Part shown: piece by piece, positions 41,074 to 45,790 of the stretch
Layout of the letters: the number at the start of each line of letters is the position of its first letter
How positions within the stretch are numbered: position 1 is the first letter of the stretch
Origin: Hamadaea sp.
GTDB lineage: Bacteria; Actinomycetota; Actinomycetes; Mycobacteriales; Micromonosporaceae
Length of the DNA: 45,790 nucleotides
NCBI RefSeq assembly: GCF_013362815.1
Contig: NZ_JABFVK010000036.1
Coordinates: 1 to 45,790, forward strand
Direction of reading: 5' to 3'
Notes under the pieces: model-generated
The model's input: only the letters and a program-made list of their open reading frames with translations
Databases searched by the model: none
Told to the model about the DNA's origin: nothing
Program-made: the position numbers and the translations under genes

Positions 41074-41886
41074 GTGGTGGAGTACACATCCGGCTCCTCG
41101 TCGTGGCGTCGGGCGGTGGGACGAGCGGTGGGTATCCTACGGCCTCGCCGCCGATCCGGGCGGTCCCTCGGCTGGTCGGTGGGCGTACCGGCGATCATGG
41201 TCGCGGCCGGGATACTCTTCACCACCAGCGCGAACATCGCCTCGGGGACCGATCTCCGGGAAGATCGGCGACCTCAGATGGCACAAGTGATCACTGAACA
41301 ACAGGCTCGCATCGCGGGCGAACAGGCGACCGCCGCCCGGCTGCGGTCGGAGGTCGACGACCTCACCGGCAACCTGGCCGGCTCGGACACGCCGATCGCC
41401 CAAGCGCGGGCGCAGGCCGAGGCCCGCCGGCGGGCGGCCGGGCTGACCGCACTCAAGGGACCCGGACTCACGGTCCGCCTCAACGACGCGCCGGCCACTG
41501 CGAACGGCAGCCGCCCGGACGGGGCCACCAACGACGATCTCGTCGTGCACCAGCAAGACGTCCAGTCCGTGGTCAACGCGCTCTGGGCGGGCGGCGCGGA
41601 GGCGATGACGATCATGGGCGTACGCATCATCTCGACGAGCGCCGTCCGCTGCGTAGGGAACACCATCCTGCTGGAGGGCCAGGTGTACTCCCCGCCCTTC
41701 GTCATCAAGGCCATCGGCGACCCGAACCGGCTGCGGGCTGCGCTCGACGCCGAGCCGGGCGTACGCGCCTTCCAGGACGCCGTTCGCGATTACGGGCTGG
41801 GTTACCAAGTCGTCTCCGAATCGGAGATCGTCGCGCCCGCGTACACGGGGTCCACCGATCTCACCCACGCCGAGGTGGCCCGATGA
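41074..41886 (+). CDS. DUF881 family membrane-anchored protein
   Basis: A 270-residue protein with one N-terminal membrane helix (about 32-52), a coiled-coil stretch (about 65-105; VITEQQARIAGEQATAARLR) and a DUF881 domain (about 120-260). Diagnostic residues are GPGLTVRLNDAP, DLVVHQQDVQSVVNALWAGGAEAMTIMGVRI and the end AVRDYGLGYQVVSE. Proteins of this family lie beside division and envelope genes in many actinobacteria, but their biochemical role is not established. GTG start at 41074 (a second GTG follows). The stop codon overlaps the sortase start (ATGA). Confidence 0.92.
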   Translation: MVEYTSGSSSWRRAVGRAVGILRPRRRSGRSLGWSVGVPAIMVAAGILFTTSANIASGTDLREDRRPQMAQVITEQQARIAGEQATAARLRSEVDDLTGNLAGSDTPIAQARAQAEARRRAAGLTALKGPGLTVRLNDAPATANGSRPDGATNDDLVVHQQDVQSVVNALWAGGAEAMTIMGVRIISTSAVRCVGNTILLEGQVYSPPFVIKAIGDPNRLRAALDAEPGVRAFQDAVRDYGLGYQVVSESEIVAPAYTGSTDLTHAEVAR

Positions 41887-43127
41887 GCCGGCACCGCGCC
41901 CCCGATTCCAACGACGAGACGACGGTCATCCCGCGGATCACCGGGGAGACCCCGCCGTCGCCGACCCCCGCCGCCCGGCCCTCCCCCGGCCCGAGTGCGC
42001 AGCCTCGGCCCGAAGCTGCGGACGCGACGACCGTCCTGCCGGTGGTCCCGGCCGCGCCGAACCCCGCACCGGACGGCCCGGCTCCGGTGAGCCCGGCACC
42101 CGTCAGCGCGGCGCCGACGAGCCCAGCGCCCACGAACCCCGTACCGGTGAGTGCCGCGCCAGTGAGCGGTCAGCCCGTCGCGGACGACGCGACCACCACC
42201 ATCCCGCGCATTTCGGCCGCTGACGCGACAACGGTGATCCCCCGGATCGATGAGACCTCGCTCATCGGCCGCATCCCCGACGCGATCCCGGAGGACGCGG
42301 ACCCGTCCGGCAAACCGCCACGGGATCGGGACGACTCGGGCGCGCCGATCCGGGCGGTACGCCGTAAGGACGTCTACGCGTCCGCGTACGCCGATTACAC
42401 GCGGGTGACCGTCGGATCGGTGATCCGCACGACCCTGCGCACGGCCGGCGAGCTGCTCATCACGTGTGGTCTCGTGCTCCTGTTGTTCGCGGCGTACGAG
42501 GTGTGGGGCAAGGCAGCGATCGTCGACTCCCACCAGAGCGACCTGAACCAGCAGCTGGCCCAGGCGTGGGACACCCCGACGGCCTCGCCGAGCCAGCCGG
42601 CGACGAACACGCTGGCCCCGCCGCCGGGCAACGCGATCGCCCGGCTCTACATCCCCCGGCTGAACAAGCATTGGGTGGTCGTGCAGGGCGTAACCCCCGC
42701 CGACATCCGGTACGCGCCCGGGCACTACCCGAAGAGCGCGATGCCGGGCCAGGGCGGCAACTTCGCAATGGCCGGCCACCGGATGCGCTCGGTCTTCTGG
42801 GACCTCGACAAACTGCAGGTCGGCGACAAGATCGTGGTCGAGACCCGGACGACCTGGTACGTGTACGCCGTGGTGAAGACACGCGTCGTCAAACCGACCC
42901 AGGTCGAGGTGGTGTCACCCAACCCGCCTGAGGTCAAGGCGGCGGCCAAGTCGACCAACGACAATGTCACGCCCGGAAATCCGACGGTGTCGCTGGACCG
43001 CTTCCTGACCCTGACCACCTGCAACCCGAAGTGGGACAATTACCAGCGGTTGATCATTCACGCCGCCCTGGTCGACGGATCGGAGCGGCCCCGGGCCGAC
43101 GGCCCGCCCGCGGAACTGAAGGGCTGA
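41883..43127 (+). CDS. Class E sortase
   Basis: A 414-residue transpeptidase that anchors secreted proteins to the cell wall. A long cytoplasmic Pro/Ala/Thr tail (1-160) precedes one membrane helix (about 185-206) and the sortase domain (about 245-395) with the catalytic triad His299 (NFAMAGHRM), Cys380 (LTLTTCNPKW) and Arg389 (NYQRLIIHA). TLTTC with the Tyr-free APGH segment fits class E, which prefers LAXTG motifs. The tail holds four related motifs: DETTVIPRI (11-19), DATTVLPVV (47-55), DATTTIPRI (102-110) and DATTVIPRI (114-122), acidic residues before a Thr pair, which look like Ser/Thr kinase targets. pknB lies three genes downstream. Confidence 0.95.
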   Translation: MSRHRAPDSNDETTVIPRITGETPPSPTPAARPSPGPSAQPRPEAADATTVLPVVPAAPNPAPDGPAPVSPAPVSAAPTSPAPTNPVPVSAAPVSGQPVADDATTTIPRISAADATTVIPRIDETSLIGRIPDAIPEDADPSGKPPRDRDDSGAPIRAVRRKDVYASAYADYTRVTVGSVIRTTLRTAGELLITCGLVLLLFAAYEVWGKAAIVDSHQSDLNQQLAQAWDTPTASPSQPATNTLAPPPGNAIARLYIPRLNKHWVVVQGVTPADIRYAPGHYPKSAMPGQGGNFAMAGHRMRSVFWDLDKLQVGDKIVVETRTTWYVYAVVKTRVVKPTQVEVVSPNPPEVKAAAKSTNDNVTPGNPTVSLDRFLTLTTCNPKWDNYQRLIIHAALVDGSERPRADGPPAELKG

Positions 43128-43131
43128 GCAG

Positions 43132-43401
43132 ATGTACGCGTGGATCTGGCGCCACCTGCCAGGACCGCTCTGGGCCCGGATCTCGACGAGCGTCGTCGCC
43201 GTCGCTGGGATCTGTGCCCTGTTGTGGTTCTTCGCCTTCCCCTGGGCCGAGCCGCTGCTGCCCTTCGACGACGTCCAGGTCGGCGAGATCGTCCCCGGCC
43301 AGGATGTGATTCCCTACGACACCGAGACGAACAACCCGGCGCCTACGCACTCGCCCGGTCCGTCGGCGACCTCGGTTCCGTCCACGACCACGGCGGGGTG
43401 A
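43132..43401 (+). CDS. Small single-pass membrane protein of the sortase-pabA region
   Basis: An 89-residue protein starting MYAWIWRHLPGPLWARI, with one membrane helix (about 19-38), a hydrophobic region FPWAEPLLPFDDVQVGE and a Pro/Thr/Ser tail. The sequence PGPLWAR and PFDDVQVG is conserved in small proteins located between the sortase and pabA genes of Micromonosporaceae and other actinobacteria, as I recall. It starts four bases after the sortase stop and its stop overlaps an upstream GTG option of pabA. Its function is unknown; an accessory role for the sortase is possible. Confidence 0.75.
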   Translation: MYAWIWRHLPGPLWARISTSVVAVAGICALLWFFAFPWAEPLLPFDDVQVGEIVPGQDVIPYDTETNNPAPTHSPGPSATSVPSTTTAG

Positions 43402-43403
43402 CC

Positions 43404-44066
43404 ATGCGCGTACTGGTGATCGACAACTACGACTCGTTCGTCTACAACCTGGTCCAGTACCTCGGCCAGCTCGGCGTCGAATGCGACGTACGCCGTAACG
43501 ACGAGATCACCGTCGCCGAGGCCGGCCGGCTCGGCGCGGACGGCATCCTGCTCTCCCCCGGCCCGGGCGCGCCCGAGAGCGCCGGGATCTGCCTCGACGT
43601 TCTCCGGGAACTCGGCGGCGACGTCCCCATCTTCGGCGTATGCCTCGGCCACCAGGCGTTCGGCGCGGCGTTCGGGGCGACCGTCAACCGGGCTCCCGAG
43701 CTCCTGCACGGTAAGACCTCGCTGGTTACGCATCTCAACGTCGGCGTACTCGAAGGGTTGCCGCAGCCCTTCACCGCGACGCGGTATCACTCCCTCGCGG
43801 TGGTGGAGTCCACGCTGCCGGAGGAGATCGAGGTCACCGGCTGGACGGTGGCCCCCGACGGCAGCCATGGCGTGGTGATGGCCATGCGGCACCGCACGCT
43901 GCCGATCGAGGGGGTCCAGTTCCACCCGGAGTCGGTGCTCACCGAGGGCGGTCACCTCATGCTGGCGAACTGGCTCGCCGCGTACGGCTTCCCGGACGCC
44001 CTGGAGCCGGCGAAGACGCTGGCGGCCGAGGTCGACGAACGCCGCCTGGCCGCCTTCGCCGCCTGA
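43404..44066 (+). CDS. pabA: Aminodeoxychorismate/anthranilate synthase glutamine amidotransferase component
   Basis: A 220-residue class I glutamine amidotransferase that supplies ammonia to chorismate for folate (with PabB) or tryptophan (with TrpE). It begins MRVLVIDNYDSFVYNLVQYL. The oxyanion strand is LLSPGPGAPESAGI, the nucleophile Cys lies in IFGVCLGHQAFG, and the triad His and Glu lie in IEGVQFHPESVLTEGG. TrpG and PabA cannot be told apart from sequence, and the enzyme often serves both. The ATG at 43404 is the usual start; a GTG six bases earlier is also possible. It is convergent with pknB, only four bases between stops. Confidence 0.94.
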   Translation: MRVLVIDNYDSFVYNLVQYLGQLGVECDVRRNDEITVAEAGRLGADGILLSPGPGAPESAGICLDVLRELGGDVPIFGVCLGHQAFGAAFGATVNRAPELLHGKTSLVTHLNVGVLEGLPQPFTATRYHSLAVVESTLPEEIEVTGWTVAPDGSHGVVMAMRHRTLPIEGVQFHPESVLTEGGHLMLANWLAAYGFPDALEPAKTLAAEVDERRLAAFAA

Positions 44067-44070
44067 CCGA

Positions 44071-45771
44071 TCAGCTTGGGCTAGTCGTCGGCGACGGGGT
44101 GCCGGTCGGGTTGGTGTCCTCGAGGTAGTCCACCTTGATCGTCACCGTCGAGTTCCGCTCGACGAGCGAGTCCTTCTTCACGCTCTGGCTGCTGACCAGG
44201 TCGGCCTTCGCCGGATCGGTGACCGCCTTGCCGTCCGCGATGCTGCAGGTGAGGCCGGCTTCCTTGAGCTTGGCACACGCCTCGGTCTCCTTCATGCCGA
44301 CGACGTTCGGCACGACGACCTTGTTGCCCTTGGAGATCTGCACGACGACCGTCGAGTTCTTCTCGACCGTCGTGCCCTTGCCCGGGGTGTAGGACAGCAC
44401 CGAGTCCACCGGCTTGTCGCTGTCGACCGGCTTGAACTCCGCCTTGAGGCCGAACTGAGTCAGCAACGACTCGGCGCTCGTCTTGGTGAGGCCGTCGAGG
44501 CTCGGCACCTGTACCTGGCCCGGTCCGGTGCAGACCCGCAGCGTCACCGTCGAGTTCGCGTCGGCCTTCTGCCCGCCCTTCGGCGTCTGGTCGGCGACCT
44601 TGTCCTTGTCACAGGTGTCGTTCGTAACCGGCTCACCCGGGCTCGTCTTGAAGCCGAGCGCGGTCAGCTCGGACTGGGCCTCCGCGTACGTCTTGCCGAG
44701 GACCGACGGCACCCCGATCCGTTTGGGCTGGTTGAGCAGCACCAGGCCGACGGTCACGGCGATGACGGCGAGAACGCCCAGGAACGACAGCAGCGCGATG
44801 ACCGCACCCGACGTCTTCTTGCGCTTGGGCGTACCGACTCGGGCGCCGTTGCGGGCCGCCGTCCGCGCCGTCGAGGCGTTGAGCGGCAGCGTCTCGTCCT
44901 CGCGCAGGACCGGCGTCGCGAGCACCGGCCGCCCGGCCGCCGCGCGCAGCACGTCCGCGCGCATCTCGGCCGCGGACTGGTAACGGTTCGCGGGGTTCTT
45001 CGCCAAAGCTTTCAGGACGACCGCGTCGATGTCCGGCGTCACGTCCCGGTTGCTGTTCGAGGGTGGTGGCGGATCTTCTCGAACGTGCTGGTACGCCACG
45101 GCGACGGGCGAATCGCCGACGAACGGCGGATGCCCACACAGAAGTTCGAAGAGTACGCAGCCAGTGGCGTACACGTCGGAGCGGGCGTCGACCGCCTCGC
45201 CCCGCGCCTGCTCCGGCGAGAGGTACTGAGCTGTGCCGATGACCGCCGAGGTCTGCGTCATTGTGGTCGCACCGCTGGCCAGCGCCCGGGCGATGCCGAA
45301 GTCCATCACCTTGACCTGGCCCTGAGGCGTCAGCATGACGTTGCCGGGCTTGATGTCACGGTGGATGATGCCGTGCCGGTGGCTGAACTCGATGGCGGCG
45401 CAGATGTCGCCGGTGATCTCGAGCGCCCGGCGGGGCATCAGCCGCCCTTCGGCGGCGAGCACCTCCTTGAGCGTCCGGCCCGGCACGAACTCCATGACGA
45501 TGTAAGGCAGGGCTTCGCCGGTCGGCGCGCGCTCCTCGCCGGTGTCGTAGACGGCGACGATCGCGGGGTGGTTCAGGGCGGCCGCGTTCTGCGCCTCCCG
45601 CCGGAAGCGCATCTGGAAGGTGTTGTCCCGGGCGAGGTCGGTGCGGAGCATCTTGATCGCGACGTCCCGGCCGAGGCGGAGATCGCGCCCGCGGTGCACT
45701 TCCGCCATGCCGCCGTAGCCGAGCAGCTCGCCGACCTGGTATCTGCCACCCAGCAGCCGGGCCTGCGTCAT
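44071..45771 (-). CDS. pknB: Serine/threonine protein kinase PknB with three PASTA domains
   Basis: A 566-residue transmembrane kinase. The kinase domain (about 10-275) has a glycine-rich GYGGMAEV loop, Lys40 (VAIKML), HRDIKPGN (catalytic Asp139) and DFG (157-159). The activation loop includes TTMTQTSAV and APE-like SPE. A juxtamembrane stretch (275-320) precedes one membrane helix (about 322-346), and three PASTA repeats of about 65-70 residues follow (about 351, 417 and 483 to 551), ending in a Thr/Pro-rich tail. PknB senses muropeptides or lipid II and controls peptidoglycan synthesis and division. The ATG at 45771 leaves only 19 bases in the window, so upstream partners (pknA, penicillin-binding protein) are outside. 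Confidence 0.97.
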   Translation of the reverse strand: MTQARLLGGRYQVGELLGYGGMAEVHRGRDLRLGRDVAIKMLRTDLARDNTFQMRFRREAQNAAALNHPAIVAVYDTGEERAPTGEALPYIVMEFVPGRTLKEVLAAEGRLMPRRALEITGDICAAIEFSHRHGIIHRDIKPGNVMLTPQGQVKVMDFGIARALASGATTMTQTSAVIGTAQYLSPEQARGEAVDARSDVYATGCVLFELLCGHPPFVGDSPVAVAYQHVREDPPPPSNSNRDVTPDIDAVVLKALAKNPANRYQSAAEMRADVLRAAAGRPVLATPVLREDETLPLNASTARTAARNGARVGTPKRKKTSGAVIALLSFLGVLAVIAVTVGLVLLNQPKRIGVPSVLGKTYAEAQSELTALGFKTSPGEPVTNDTCDKDKVADQTPKGGQKADANSTVTLRVCTGPGQVQVPSLDGLTKTSAESLLTQFGLKAEFKPVDSDKPVDSVLSYTPGKGTTVEKNSTVVVQISKGNKVVVPNVVGMKETEACAKLKEAGLTCSIADGKAVTDPAKADLVSSQSVKKDSLVERNSTVTIKVDYLEDTNPTGTPSPTTSPS

Positions 45772-45790
45772 CTCGTCCGTCGTCCTTCGC

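Noticed and set aside
1-45790. Prophage, insertion sequence or integrated element
   Set aside because: No integrase, transposase, phage structural gene or att-like direct repeat at tRNA-Gly was seen, and all genes share the same high-GC codon pattern.

Overview
The window is a high-GC actinobacterial chromosome segment, most likely from the Micromonosporaceae or a close relative. The reasons are the GC-rich third codon positions, the frequent GTG starts, promoters of the TANNNT type placed 6-7 bases before start codons (leaderless genes), and a right end with the order crgA - DUF881 - class E sortase - pabA/trpG - pknB. That order lies close to the replication origin in actinobacteria (compare Rv0011c-Rv0014c of Mycobacterium tuberculosis). 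No phage, insertion sequence, transposase or CRISPR array was seen.

Layout. 1-3.8 kb: a membrane-anchored endonuclease/exonuclease/phosphatase-fold protein, a divergent Fpg/Nei DNA glycosylase and a polyprenyl-phosphate sugar transferase. 3.8-10 kb: a LytS-type histidine kinase and LytTR response regulator, a large DUF4173-type membrane protein with a Lys/Ala-rich tail, a DUF485-like small membrane protein and a sodium:solute symporter, plausibly a carboxylate sensing and uptake locus. 10-12.6 kb: a two-gene ABC exporter. 12.7-18.6 kb: a repeat-rich LppU-like membrane protein, an MFS transporter and a secreted DNRLRE-type protein. 18.7-24.2 kb (minus strand): a thioredoxin/NHL protein, a lone pxpA, hemolysin III/TrhA and an acyl-CoA dehydrogenase. 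24.5-29.2 kb: a 46-residue ORF, a SpoIIE-type phosphatase, a GNAT acetyltransferase, dcd, a PPOX-family flavoprotein, an M43 metalloprotease and tRNA-Gly(CCC). 29.3-35.6 kb (minus strand): a DUF998 protein, two NlpC/P60 wall hydrolases around a LamG-like secreted protein, and two CNNM/CBS proteins. 35.6-40.6 kb: an EtfD-like Fe-S membrane oxidoreductase divergent from an M4 metalloprotease. 40.7-45.8 kb: the crgA-to-pknB cell-division and envelope cluster.

How parts connect. The acyl-CoA dehydrogenase and the distant EtfD-like reductase share a 14-bp near-palindrome (TTACCSNYSAGTAA, three copies) at their promoters. This suggests one repressor controls both the dehydrogenase and the membrane oxidoreductase that would take its electrons. 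The NlpC/P60 gene at 30018-31010 is preceded by a ydaO-type cyclic di-AMP riboswitch, while its paralogue 1.1 kb away lacks one. The cytoplasmic tail of the sortase carries four acidic-TT-hydrophobic-Pro motifs and sits two genes from pknB, which suggests kinase control of the sortase.

Non-coding structure. Three copies of a dyad-symmetric intergenic element (arms GATCAGGG...TCGAATCTTG) lie at 10.1, 18.6 and 29.3 kb. A different three-block inverted repeat fills the 347-bp gap at 21.3-21.6 kb. Several perfect terminator-type hairpins are mapped. All functional calls rest on motif recognition by eye; no database search was run.
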